64,000 bases of DNA, from contig CM050449.1 of the NCBI GenBank assembly GCA_027563935.2, positions 17,940,735 through 18,004,734 on the forward strand. The letters are read 5' to 3'. This DNA comes from Costus lasius (lineage: Eukaryota > Streptophyta > Magnoliopsida > Zingiberales > Costaceae). The first letter of the stretch is position 1. Each line of letters opens with the position of its first letter. The translations under genes were made by a program, and so were the position numbers. Positions 1 to 11,472 of this stretch are shown here, one piece after another. A model generated the notes under the pieces. That model was not told the origin of the DNA. It did no database searches and saw only the letters and a list, made by a program, of their open reading frames with translations.

Positions 1-1
1 A

Positions 2-304
2 AGGGGGACGCTGCTCACCCTCGTGGTGAAGGCGGTCGAGGCCGCGATCTATGGGGCTTTCGCCTCGGCAGTAGCGAATTCGGCGGGGCCGCCACAGCCA
101 CCACAGACGCAGGTGCCGTTGTGGCTCCTGGCGGCGGCTGCGAGTGCGGTATGGGAGCTTTATGCCGTGGCAGTGTACACGGTGTTCTTTCATGAGTGCA
201 GGAAGAGTCGGGGGTTGGAAGAGGCGAAAAGTGCTAGAGTGGATTGGGGATGCGTCTACGCCTCCTTATTACCAACTGCGGTCAAAATTGAAGCAAAATA
301 CTGA
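2..304 (+). CDS. 3' end of an unrecognised membrane-protein gene
   Basis: The reading frame is open from the left edge and ends at TGA 302-304, so at least 100 C-terminal residues are present and the start lies outside the window. The sequence is GC-rich and codon-biased, unlike the AT-rich DNA after it. It shows a hydrophobic stretch (LLTLVVKAVEAAIYGAF), a short proline-rich linker (GPPQPPQTQVP), a second hydrophobic stretch (LWLLAAAASAVWELYAVAVY) and then a basic tail starting TVFFHECRKSRG. Two membrane segments joined by a proline-rich loop are therefore likely. The tail loosely recalls plant membrane proteins that end in a segment followed by a VFxxxCRxxxG-type motif, but this is memory only. 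I do not recognise the family and assign no function. A coding exon is likely because the bias ends at the stop; translation over a window edge is the main uncertainty. Confidence 0.6.
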   Translation, partial: RGTLLTLVVKAVEAAIYGAFASAVANSAGPPQPPQTQVPLWLLAAAASAVWELYAVAVYTVFFHECRKSRGLEEAKSARVDWGCVYASLLPTAVKIEAKY

Positions 305-994
305 GCAGAGAACAGAAAGCAGAGCATCCATGAAGAACTGCATGAATAAATGAACTGTGGTTAGCCATCTTCTTTCTCGCTCTGTGTATGTTATTTCTGC
401 TATAGTTACTGCGCAACACGGTGATATGTTCTGTTCTTCTCGCATATCATGTTTTGATTTGGCTTTAGAACCTAGATCGATATTCCTGGGATGTGGGATT
501 CGAATAGGTTACTGGCTTAGATAATTCTATGTCGTTCGGAACATTTAACTAGTAATTATAGTTAAAATGATTGTATATATATCTTGTGAGTGCTTTCTAC
601 TCTGAACTTAGGATTTGCCTCAACATTTCCTAGCTAGAAATAATTAGCAGCAATCAACAACTATTTATAGTTCTCGTCTTGCATCCACTGATTGCTTTTG
701 CTGCTCATCTATCGTGTGTTCGTGTGTCTGAGAAACCTGAATCTGTTTATTGGTTGAGATAACTGTATATAATTGATCATATTTTGTAATTTTATCAGTA
801 GGATATACATCTGTGAGCACTCTGCGATCTGAAATGTTTGGATTAATCGTTTTTGCCTTGTGAATCATTAGCAGCAATCTATGATAACTTTAAATATTTT
901 TTTAAAATGGACTAATTTGAGGTGATCCTGAAAATTGAATTATTAGGAGGAAACGTGGAGGCCAAGTCTGATTGGTCTACACTACCTAATGCTG

Positions 995-1058
995 TCGCAT
1001 AAGGATAGTGCGTTTCTGACAGCACATCGCATTAGGATAGAGCGTTTCTGACAGCACA
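995..1058. repeat. 32-bp tandem duplication
   Basis: Two adjacent 32-bp units (995-1026 and 1027-1058) differ at two positions. Each runs from TCGCATWAGGATAG to TTTCTGACAGCACA. It lies just upstream of the hairpin at 1082. Confidence 0.85.
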
Positions 1059-1081
1059 TTTCATACTCTTTGTCCTTATTC

Positions 1082-1110
1082 AGGGGCAACCTGCAATGCT
1101 GGTTGCCCCT
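1082..1110. repeat. perfect 10-bp stem hairpin
   Basis: AGGGGCAACC (1082-1091) and GGTTGCCCCT (1101-1110) are exact inverted repeats around a 9-nt loop. It could be an RNA hairpin in a 3' UTR, the remnant of a MITE end, or a chance palindrome. Confidence 0.7.
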
Positions 1111-2473
1111 CCTCCTACAGTGGATGGAGTTCATGATTTCTATTTGTGCATCATCTACCGTAATTTTAATTAGGCAAAGTGACTATGAGTTAGAATCTGA
1201 TTAAGTATTTCTTTGTTACCTGGAAGAGAATTTTAAGCTTTGCAAGAAAATATTTACTCTATTCAAGCTGTTTTGTTGATTGTTAGTGCCCATGAATAAC
1301 TGTTGGTCGACTTTGATTTGTTATTGCTTCTTGTTTGTTTTTGTTTTTTTGCATATTAATAAATTTGAAGCTTCAATTGCTTGACAACTAATGGTTTAAA
1401 TTGCAACTAAACTTGAAGAAACTAATTAAGATTTTTTCTTAAAAGAATATAGAAGTCAAATCATGATTAAGACTAAAGCCAGCGAACATGTTGAAATTAT
1501 AGTCGCTTGATGCATAATCTGACACTGAATTGACGCAAATTTGGATTCATCAAATTTCGACTGGTAGGCCAAACGAGAAGTCTTGCAACAATCGCTTATT
1601 GACTGCAGCATGTTACACGCCAAGTGCTATATAGTTTGGCTTCATCTCCAGCACTTGTCATTGATGACGTCTTTGCTAAGTGAATTATTGGCGATTGTCC
1701 TCGTGGATTTTTCTACATTTTATGTCAAATCAATTTTATGAAACAGTGTTAAGATACTTATTTTTCTTGTTATGAATATCTTTTAAGCGATTTTTTTTTA
1801 ACTCGACTAGTTTAGTCTAGTTTACTTTTAAAAAAAATAAAAATACTTAGATAATAGGAATGCTCATAATAATCTGTTTACTCTGTCTTATTCGAGAATA
1901 AATTAGTTAAAGCGCACAACTCAGCTCAATCCTCTATGTTTGATTTATATAAATGCTTATCAAAACTATATATCTTTAGTTTATATCCCTAGATGTTTTA
2001 CTTATACTTTTAAGTTTCAAGAGTTTCATGCAGACAATAAATAAATGGCTAGTGTAGCTGATGTAAAGCTAGTTTGGGATTGTAGTGTATTATTGTAGTA
2101 GTGTTATTGTTAAAATACTATAAATTGCTGCTGAAAGGAGCGGTATTGTTTATATTTTTTATGTTTATTTTTATTTATATATAGTTTTACTTATTTATAT
2201 ATATTTATGTATATTTTTTATTAATTTAATTATATATATATAATGTATAAGGAAAAGTGGGTTGCTATGGCTAAGAGGTGAAAACAAACCTCCGTCCTGC
2301 CTCTCGCACGTGTCCATGCCGCCACGCGACCTGTAGCTCGAAGGTTGTAGCGATCGCTCGTTTTTCTCTTTTTGTGTGGGTCAAAAATTGGTCAATGTTG
2401 CACAGCTGCAAAAAAGCAGCTATGTTGCTGTGCATTTCGCCTTTTGATCGGTTTGATCGGCACGTTCCACACA

Positions 2474-3425
2474 TAGGCTTGTCCAATCAGTACAATTTGA
2501 ACTAAATCAAACCGATTGGATTGAACCAATTTTTTTAGGTAAATTTTTCTGAACCGAAAATCGAATCAAAATTATTAAAACCGAATTGAATTGAACCGAA
2601 TATGTCCGATTCGATTCAAACTGAATAAAACGAGTACTTAATTTGTCAGACCAAGTAATTAGTTTGATCAATAGAATGGTCAAAGCAAGATTCCCCTTCC
2701 ATCTTCCTCGCTTCTTGTATAAACTGATCATAAGTAATAACAAATAAACAAAGCTGGTGATTGAATTCTGAGCGTTTAACAATGAATTTGATATCAATTT
2801 GATCTCAAAGTAACAGCATAGAAGCAGCTAAAACTTCATCTGATAAAGAAAGGAGAACATAAAAAGATCTAACTTCGCAGCAACAAAGCTACAACAAATC
2901 ATGGGAAAAGAATTAAAAAGGAGAAAATGAAGAGAGACAAGATGTACAAGTGTGTCGAATTAATTTATCCAAGCATGAGGGCAACGAACGGGAAGCGGGG
3001 GCTGGTTGCTCCGCGAGATCGCCGGGGAGAGGACAGAGGACGGAGTCGGTGAGTCATCTATCGATTACTTGATTAGTCGATTTAGGGTTTTTGTCTTTTG
3101 ATAAATGGCAGGCTGGCATGAGGGAGCCGAACGGAGAAGCAACATATAAGATGGATGATTGGATGGTGGCGATGGATAGAAACGCCGAACACAATGGTTT
3201 GGTTCGGTTCCATCCTCCAAATTTGTTTTTCTAATTTTAAACTATTTAATCAATTGGTTCGGTACGGTTTTTATCGGTTTTGAAAACAAAAAATTGCAAA
3301 ACCAAATCGATTTTATTTTAGCCCTGCCAAAATCGAACCGACCCAAACCTAATTACCTTAAAATCGAATTCAACTGACTACTTTGGTTCAATTTATCGGG
3401 TTGACCCAAATAATGGATAAGCCTA
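2474..3425. mobile_element. decayed hAT-like non-autonomous element
   Basis: The left end reads TAGGCTTGTCCAAT and the reverse complement of the right end reads TAGGCTTATCCATT. The flanking octamers are TCCACACA (2466-2473) and TCTACACC (3426-3433), which agree at 6 of 8 positions. This fits hAT insertions, which make 8-bp target duplications. The flanks inside the ends are rich in CCGAA/TTCGG words typical of many plant hAT MITEs. The core (about 2950-3170) is more GC-rich, contains a GGTGAGT splice-donor-like word, and could be a captured gene fragment. No transposase is present. Confidence 0.55.
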
Positions 3426-3433
3426 TCTACACC

Positions 3434-3971
3434 GCACATCTGTAGATCAGATGTTAAGGAGAGCCATCAAACAATTTGACAGTGATTTTTCCTAGGTGGT
3501 AGTTTTCTAACGTTGGTGCTAGGCTCTTTATAAATTTTTTCTATTATAAATACCAATTTATACTATATACAAAAATTAAGGCTTCACTCAACTTTACAAA
3601 CAATCTAGTATTTGATGATGTTATTGACCCTAATTACTCAAATCCACGAGGCAAGGGCAAATGTGCCCTAGAAAACTTATGATTGGATGTGAACTCATCG
3701 CATCACACTTTGATAATGACATTTCTCAATGCTAACATTAAAAAATCACTTATTCAATTTCATTTGCTCTTGCACTCTTTTTAAGAACGAAACGAATTAG
3801 CTATGATAATTTATTTTCATCTTATCTACACTAGTGATTTTAAACATGAAGGATTGTCACTTTAGGCTATGTACCTAAACTCCATTGATTAACTTGGTTC
3901 TATAATATTTACAAGGTACATATATATAGAAAACTATCTTAGTCTATATTTAGTAAAGATTAATATTAACA
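3434..3971 (-). repeat. spacer, probably with 3' LTR of the first copia element
   Basis: Read on the minus strand, a purine-rich tract (AGAGAAGG, just right of 3971) is followed by TGTTAATATT, the expected start of a copia 3' LTR. The distal end of this LTR and its target duplication were not found, because the other LTR is not visible. The rest of the stretch contains no gene. Confidence 0.4.
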
Positions 3972-4023
3972 CCTTCTCTCAAATTGAAGATGTTGTAAAC
4001 AGATACAGTTTAGAACGAAGATA

Positions 4024-7000
4024 TTAAAAACGATCCACAACAAGCAACTTTGTAAGAAGATCTGTAATCTGATCTTTTATAGGGACATGTGATAAAGAGA
4101 TATTCTGCTGCTTGTAGTGATGTCGAGTAAAATGACAATCTATCTCAATGTGTTTAGTTCTTTCATTAAAGACATCATTCTTTGTAATTTCAATGATACT
4201 TTTACTATCACAAAATATAGGTGTATGATTAGAAATATTAATACCCATATCAACAAGCAACCAACGGAGCTAAACTATTTCTATCGTAGTATGAGCAAGA
4301 GCTCGATATTCTGCTTCAGCCCTAGATCTAGAAACAATATGTTATTTTTTACTCTTCCAAGATATAAGTGAATTACCCAAGAAAATACAAAATCCAGTGG
4401 AAGATTTTCGATCATAAGCATTGCCTGCCCAATCTGTATCAGTAAAGGCTTGAAGGATTGGAGTTGATGATGTGTATTGTAAACCATGATGTAGAGTTCC
4501 TTTGATATACCTCAATATTCTAAGGATAGCAGAATAGTGTGTTGATCTTGGAGAAGCCATAAATTGACTTACAAGATGAACAACATAGCTTATATCTGGA
4601 CGAGTAATTGTAAAATAGTTAGGACTGCCAACTAATTGTCTATAACGAGTAGGATCAGTCAAAATAGTTCCTTCAGTCAGCAAAAGCTTTATATTAGGCT
4701 CTAATGATATTTCAGCAACTTTATTATCAGTTAGTTCAGCTCAAAGTAATAGCTCAGAAGCATATTTGGATTGAGATAAAAATATTTTATCTGATGGGTA
4801 GTTTACTTCCATGCCAAGGAAATACTGAAGTTGACCTAAGTCTTTCATTTCAAATGAAGTATAAAGATAATCTTTTGTGTCTTGAATTCCTTGAAGATCA
4901 TTTCTAGTAATTACCATATCATCAACATAGAGAATAAGAAGAACAATACCCTGTAGAGAATTCTTGACGAATAAAGCGAAATTATGATTGCTTGGGTGAA
5001 ATCTAAATTTGCATATGGTAGTGTGAAATTTTGCAAACTATGATCTTGAAGCTTGTTTGAGACCATATAGAGATTTATTTAATTTGCAAACTTGATTTGG
5101 ATTATGAAGAAATCATGGAGGTGGTGTCATATAAACTTCTTCCTCAAGATCTCTATGAAGAAAAGCAATTTTCACATATAGTTGATAAAGAAGCCATTGT
5201 CGACAACAAGCAACAACAATAAAAATTCTTATACATGTCATTTGAGCAATAGGAGCAAATATTTCTTCATAATCAATACTATAGTCTTGTGTAAATCCTT
5301 TAGCTACAAGACGAGTTTTATACCTTTCAAGAGTTCCATCAGCTTTTGTTTTGATTTTATACACCCATTTAGAGCCAATAACAGTTTTTCCAATAAGAAG
5401 AGGTACAAGATCTCATGTATTAATTCTTTGAAGAGAATCAAGTTCTTCAGTCCTAGCTTGTTGCCACTCAGGTTTTGATGAAGCTTCTCAATATGATTGT
5501 GATTCATGATAAGATAAAATGATAGACAAATGACGTTGATAATCATTGAGATATTCAGGAAGTTTACCTCTAGTATTTTGTATAGGATAACGAGGTGGAA
5601 TGATGTTATGCACTGAACTGCCTTGAGGGGAAGCTTTATTGAAATCAGGGATGTCAGCCGGCTGAGCAGGAACTGCAGGAGAGTTTAACATTATATCTGT
5701 AGACATATCAGACGCATAAAGCCTTTAGTTTTCAGGAAATTGAGTAGACGTCGCATGAGAATCCGATGTTGTACTTGGATCATTAGTAGGGAAAGGATCA
5801 ATTATAGGATTAGATATATGTCTTGAGATACAAAGTTTTTGAGATTGGGGATCATAACAACGATAACCTTTTTTGACGAGTACCATACCCTAAAAAGACA
5901 CAAATAACATTTTTTGGAGACAGCTTATCATATTCTCTTTTATTCAAATGAACAAAACAAGTACTACCAAAAGCACATAAATGATAATAGTTCGAAGGAT
6001 GTTGATACAACTGTTCAAAAGGAGTTGTTTGATTAATAGTAGGAGATTAAAGACGATTGATAATGTATACTGCTGTATTCATAGCTTCTCCCCAAAATTT
6101 CTTAGGAACAGATAAAGAATTAAGAATAGTTCGAGCAATTTCAACAATATGCCTATGTTTTCGCTCAGAGACACCATTTTGTTGTGGAGTTTCAACACAA
6201 AATAATTGAGATAAAGTTCTTTGGGAAACAAGATACTTATGTAGATTATTAGAAATATATTCACCACCAGAATCAGTACGTAAAATTTTTATCATAGAAT
6301 TAAACTAAGTTTTGATCATGGTAGCAATTTCAATATATGTTAAAAGAAAATCTGATTGAGAATGAAGAAAATATATCCAACTAAATCTTGTAAAATCATC
6401 AACAAAAATTATATAGTATTGTGCACCATCCATTGAAGATATTGGTGCAGAACCCCATATATCAGAATATATTATATCAAAAGGTGTTGCTGAGGTGAGA
6501 TAGTATTACTTGAAGAAAATGGTAAGGTTATTTATTTTGAAAGTTTGCAGTATAAACAACATAGATCTTTTATTGAAGACACAACACCCAATGAACCTTT
6601 ATTGATCAAGAAAGATAATTGAGAGAAAGAAACATGTGCTAAACGTTTATGCCAACAAAAAAAATAGAGAATTATCACAAATTACAGATGCAACATGATG
6701 AGATTTGGGATCTTCAATTAGTTTATCAACAGTAAAAAGTCGTTCAATCTTACATCATGTCCCAATGAGCTTCCCTGTTGAGCAGTCCTGCACAGTAATT
6801 ATACTACCTCTGCTATGTGCCCAATAGAAACTAGATTGATAGAAATTTTAGGAACAAATAGTGCATTAGAGATATGTATTTCTAGACTAGTGGAGTCTAT
6901 ATTACCTCTACTATGTGCAATAATTATACTAACATTTGTAGTTTGAATTTGAGGATGTGATTGAATGTGAGATAATTCTTCAAACATGGAGGAATTAAAA

Positions 7001-7083
7001 GTCATATGATTTGATGCTCTAGAATCAAAAGACCAAGTCATATGAGATGTATTACCTGATATTAAATATGCATGTTTAACCAA
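4024..7083 (-). pseudogene. Ty1/copia polyprotein, decayed
   Basis: On the minus strand the domains appear in copia order: a protease-like segment (6799-7083, with the active-site region decayed to FDSRASNHMT), integrase core (6047-6295, with TDSGGEY and QQNGVSERKHRH), reverse transcriptase (5113-5364, with RLVAKGFTQ; the YVDDM active-site motif is near 4915-4932), and RNase H (4024-4683, with DTDWAGNAYDRKSSTG and ERTKHIEIDCHF). Many stops and frameshifts separate the pieces, so it is inactive. Integrase before reverse transcriptase identifies Ty1/copia. The gag end is missing: the Tekay-like element begins at 7163, and no clear continuation was found beyond 35468. Confidence 0.85.
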
Positions 7084-7162
7084 TCATCAAAACTAAAAAC
7101 AATCAACATAATCAAGTAGATAGGTCTGCTCAAAGTATGACCTAACCAACTATGATGATAAT

Positions 7163-8645
7163 TGTTAGGCCCATTTCTTGGCATTGGGCCATGCGCATGC
7201 GCGTAGCCCAAGCCCAGCTGGCGGCCCATTTACTTAATTAACTAAGTCAAGCGGGTCGGGTGTCGGGTGTCGGGTGAATGGGTGGCGGACCCGAATTCGG
7301 TTGGAAATCGCGTCGCACGCGATTAGGGCTACAGTGCCCTTGGTGCTACAGTAACGGGACGCGTTCGATCGAACGCGATAGCGGCGGCGGCGGTTGCTCT
7401 CACCATTCTCCCCTTCGATCTTCTCCCCTCCGTCGAGTGCGGCTCCGGCGTGGGTCTCCGGCAGCGGTGACGGTCTCCGGCGGCTTCCCCGTGGTTTGGG
7501 TGCGGCGGTGCGGGAAGCAACGGAGCAACGGGCGGCGTCCCCGTTTCCTTCCTCCTCCGGTCTCTTCGACGTCGCCGGTGGTGGAGTCGGTGGATGGTCG
7601 TTCGCCGAGGTAAGCCTCTTTCACCCCCCATTCCGGCTTCGTCCGACGGGTAGGCTTCCGTCGGCGAGGTTGCGCCGACCTTTCTTCCTCCCCTCCGCCG
7701 CGTCCTCCGCCCTCTCCCCTTTTTCCGGTGAGATCGTGGACGACCGGCGTGTCTGGGGGCCTCGCCTGCCCTTCCCGGCGCTGTCCGGTGAGGTGGGGAA
7801 GCGGTTCCCCTCTTTGACTGGCGTCCGGTGACTCCGGCGAGTTCGTCGGCACTGCCTTTGGCTCCGGCGAGGCTGGGCTCGGCCGGACGGTGTTCCAGCG
7901 AGCTTCTGCTGCTGTCATGCTGCCTCAATTTGCATGCATGTGCTTTGGTTGGCGTGCATGTGCCTTGGTTTTCGTGCATGTGCCTCTATCCAGACGCGGT
8001 CCCCGTTCCTGGCCGATCAGCTGCCCTCGGCCAGCGTCTTCTTCTCTCCGGCTCCTTGAGCTTTGCGCTCCCAACCGGGTTCTCCTACTCGGTCGGCGAC
8101 TCCTCGCTCCTCTTGGCGTTCCGGTCATGTGTGCCAGCCTTGTGTGTGTTGTTGCCGGCATTTGCCGTTTGTCTGTGCCGGACATCTGCGAGACGTCCCT
8201 GTTGGGCGAGTGGGTGAGTCTGGCTGCCTGCGTGCGGTCTAGTTGGAGTTAGGGCGTGTGCCCGGCGTCCTGCGTGACGTCATCTCCTGCGCGAGTGTGT
8301 GCCTCCGCCTGCGTGCGGATTTGCTTCTTTTCCGGTGTACCGGACTCGTACATGCGCTGCGCCGGCGTCGAGTCTCGGGTGTTGTACCTTGGTGGACATT
8401 GGAGCTGGTTCGTGCAGTAGTCCGTGGCAGACGTGGCGGTCGATGATTCGTTGAGACGAGAATCGAGGTGGCCATCTGGGATAGGCTGAGGGGTACGTCG
8501 AGGACGTGCTCCTGCCAGTCGCGCTCAGATCCGCGGTTCAGCCGCTTAGCCCCTACGACTTGCGTGGGCGTGCTTGGGTGCGAGTCAAGGGTTGACTCAC
8601 TTGTATTTTTGTTAAAAATTTATTACCCTAATTCTGGGCGTGACA
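7163..8645 (+). repeat. 5' LTR of Tekay-like element
   Basis: This 1483-bp LTR matches 34010-35463 almost throughout. It is GC-rich over about 7250-8500, which opens long spurious frames on both strands. It ends ...GGGCGTGACA, next to the primer-binding site. Confidence 0.92.
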
Positions 8646-8648
8646 GAC

Positions 8649-8660
8649 TGGTATCAAAGG
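8649..8660 (+). other. primer-binding site, tRNA-Met type
   Basis: TGGTATCAAAGG starts three bases after the LTR end and differs at two positions from the usual plant tRNA-iMet PBS TGGTATCAGAGC. Confidence 0.8.
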
Positions 8661-8943
8661 CAAGTTCTGCACGTTCCAACTTGTACATCGGTTTGGTACT
8701 CATTTGGCAGCTGTGATCTATACGATGATCACACGCGTCCACAGCATGGGGATGCTAGTGGAGCCTATCGGATATGGGGGAGCTTCGCTCTAAAGATATC
8801 GACAGAGTTGGCTTGTCCAACTAGGGCCTCACGGCTCCGTGTTCTTGTCTCCCTAGCGGAGACATATATTGGAGGTCGCGTAGCTGAAGCGCGTTACCGC
8901 AACTTCTACAGCACCGACCAAGGCCAGGGGTGGCCATGGGGAC

Positions 8944-9295
8944 TATCGTGCGACGATACGTCCCGAAGGGCAGTCAATTGTGCCTATGGGATAATTGTGC
9001 GACATTATATCCCTAGCATCAATCATTGATGCCATATGACAGTCATGCGATGACTTGTCTTGGAGAGTAGTTGTTGGTGGTTGAGGGACAATCGTGCGAC
9101 GATGTGTCACGGATACCAGCTGATATCTCCTAGGATTGTCGTGCGACGACGTATCCAAGAGACCGGCCGATGGCGGACAAATAACTGTCGTGCGACGACA
9201 CATTCTAAGAACTGAGGGCATCGTGACCGAGGAATATCGTGCGACGATATTTGGGACTCCGGCCAAGAGTGGTCATGTGACCGTCGTGAGACGGT
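8944..9295 (+). repeat. array of eight evenly spaced hairpins in the leader
   Basis: Eight short inverted repeats have centres near 8951, 9000, 9048, 9097, 9144, 9193, 9242 and 9288, a spacing of 46-49 bp. Most read x-CGT-GCG-ACG-x'. Examples are TATCGTGCGACGATA (8944), AGTCATGCGATGACT (9041), TGTCGTGCGACGACA (9186), AATATCGTGCGACGATATT (9233) and ACCGTCGTGAGACGGT (9280). The outer stem bases change in pairs while the loop is kept. The spacers are much more diverged than the hairpins. The array lies between the PBS and the first recognisable gag sequence, so it would be in the RNA leader. Confidence 0.85.
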
Positions 9296-9300
9296 GTGTT

Positions 9301-9580
9301 CAAGAGGTAGCACCCATTTCAGGGCTTTGCTACATTGAGGAAGTTGAGGACTTCCTATGGAGTATTAGAATTATATTTCCAAAATACCTAGGTTCCTACT
9401 GAGGAGCAAGTGCAAACTTGTATCGCGTATCTCTTTAGAGATACAAAGTGGTGGTGGCAGACTCAGACCGCACACAACCCTTTTCTGGGTCTAAACCGAC
9501 CCTTAAGCTCTCGTGAGGAGATCTCAAAAGATGAGATTGTGGTATAATTTCTATTTGGGAAACTTATCGTGGGTTGCATG
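9301..9580 (+). pseudogene. gypsy gag remnant
   Basis: Conceptual translation in shifting frames gives EEVEDFLW then EEQVQTCIAYLFRDTKWWW, which corresponds to the retrotransposon gag core (..EE.KV....Y.L.G.A..WW). The gag-only element at 48.5 kb has the same landmark (EEDKVRVCIAYLTGDAKLWW). Stops are present, and the segment after about 9560 is not recognisable. Confidence 0.65.
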
Positions 9581-9769
9581 AGGCATCCTAAAACGACTAA
9601 AGCATACTAGGTCATACGGGACTAAATCCAGCGGTATTGCCCAGGTGATGCTGGAAACAAGGGGTTTCCATTATCAACAACACCCTAGTGGTAGGGTTCT
9701 GCCATAGAGAGACATGGGTTGGCAACTCTTCTTGCGAAGGAGAGGTCCTTCATTGGTGGAGGGTTTGTT

Positions 9770-10035
9770 GGAAGAGTTATCCGACGAGTTATCCTCAGAG
9801 CTTCCTAAATACTTTCCCCAAAGGAGAGGGATCATCACAAGTTGAGCTTGTGACAGGATCCACTCCTCCACTGAAGGCTTCATACCGTATTTCTCCAATG
9901 GAGTTGGTCGAGCTTCGTTAGCAATTGAGTGGATTGCTCGAAGCCGGGTTCATTCGGCCGACGGTATCACCTTATGGAGCGCTGATCCTCTTCTAAAAGA
10001 AGAAGGATTAGTCGCTAAGGTTCTGGGTGGACTAT
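9770..10035 (+). pseudogene. gypsy reverse transcriptase, N-terminal part
   Basis: The translation includes STPPLKASYRISPMELVEL, a stop, then LLEAGFIRPTVSPYGALILF, the usual start of Ty3/gypsy reverse transcriptase. It is cut at 10035 by the solo LTR and continues after 11472. Confidence 0.8.
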
Positions 10036-11467
10036 TGATAGCCGTTCCGCAAGTATACGGACTATCGAAGTAATACAAATGTATCGATCCCACAGGGACC
10101 AAATACCAAGTACCGACTGATTCTGTTATCACAAGCTAGACAATCCTTTGATGGTTTTGAAATGGTTGCCAAAATCTAAGCTAAGCTAAATAAGAAAGCA
10201 AAGTGACTAAAGAGGAAAGCTAAGTAATAGCACGACGGAAGATATAAGGATTGCACTAAATCAGGGCTAAAGTCCACCACCTTGACGTGTTATACGTGGG
10301 TAGGATAACAATATGAAAGTCCCTTTTTAGTCCTAGGGTAATCCAAAGATGTGCAAGTTGTCCTCTCTCGAGCGATGCAACTTGCAGCTAGGTGCTTACC
10401 CGATTAAACGTCTACCGTCGTAGTACGCACAACCGTATAAACCCAGTGAGCGCCGGATTATGTATACCATCCCATCATTTGAGTTGCCCCCTCCTAAGGA
10501 TGCAACGAGGTGTTTACCAGGCTAGATGTCTACCTCCATAGTACGCTTAGCCGAGTAAACCCTTTAAGCACAAGATAGTATACACTACCCGTATGCAATC
10601 AGCCACTCCCGTGTGATGATTGACACACCCCTACCTAGGCTTTCCAATATCCAGATGTGCCTCCCGACAGTACCAGATATCCAATATAAGAAGATAGCAA
10701 AATGACATACTTCATTCAACAAGTGCAACTAGGTAAAGTAGAACAATATAGGGTTAACAAGATAGAGTTATCATCCACACATAAATCATCAAAGAGGCTT
10801 CCCCTAGCCCCGAAACAAAGTTAAGCTACAATGTTCATGATCCAAGGCAAAACATAAAACAATCTCCACATGACATCCATAAATAAGCAAGGAGGATAGA
10901 GATAAATGAAGAGAGAAAGGTAGAACTCCCTCAAAGGGGAAGAAGGCGCCTGGAGAGGTCTTCTTCTTCCTCTAATCAGTAGGTTGCCCCCTTCACGCTC
11001 TCACGGTGAAGGGTTTCTTCCTTTCTTCCCTGCTCAGTCGCTGGCTCCTATCTCCTTGCCGCCGCCCTCGTGCGTGAATGAATCCCCTTTTTTTTAGGGC
11101 ACCCAAAATTGGTTCCTTTTTGTTCTCCCACTTCCATGTGTCAAATTCCTCTTTTGCCCTTTTGGACCCCTTTATCTGACGTAGGGAAGGCGAGGGGTAA
11201 AAGCTGGAAAATCAGTATCAGGCAACATAGAAGCCACGGGGCGTGATTCTGGTCGCTGGGCGGGTCGTGGTTCTAGCCGCGAACACTGATCCGGCTGAAA
11301 ATGGTCGCATTTTCTCGCTTTTTCCCTGAAATGAGGCAAAAACACCAAGGAGTGTAGATTCCGAAGATATTGCAATAATTCAAAGTAAAATCAGGTGTAA
11401 ATGCTAGAATAATGAAGATATAATAGTAAAAATCGCATATAATTCCCTATATAAAAATGACTTAACA
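10036..11467 (-). mobile_element. solo LTR, Tat/Retand-like gypsy
   Basis: The 1432-bp LTR is flanked by ACTAT (10031-10035 and 11468-11472). On the minus strand it starts TGTTAAGTCATT and ends GCGGAACGGCTATCA. The terminal words (cgatcccacagggac read from the plus strand, and ..ACTTGCGGAA) are typical of Tat/Athila-branch LTRs. No internal region remains, so it is the product of LTR-LTR recombination. It splits the reverse transcriptase of the Tekay-like element. Confidence 0.85.
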
Positions 11468-11472
11468 ACTAT

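Larger units (their letters stand above)
305..2473. other. 3' flank and AT-rich spacer, no gene seen
   Basis: The first few hundred bases are probably the 3' UTR of the upstream gene. The rest is AT-rich with short T and A runs and an (AT)-rich tract near 2150-2250. No convincing coding exon was found on either strand. A 32-bp direct duplication and a perfect 10-bp hairpin are listed separately. Confidence 0.6.

Noticed and set aside
7278..8475. Long overlapping reading frames on both strands (up to 216 aa)
   Set aside because: They lie inside the GC-rich 5' LTR, occur equally in the 3' LTR with different breaks, and have arginine/proline/serine-rich translations without domains.
8944..9295. 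CRISPR-like array
   Set aside because: The repeats are short covarying palindromes in a plant retrotransposon leader; the spacers are diverged tandem copies, not unique acquired spacers, and no cas genes occur.
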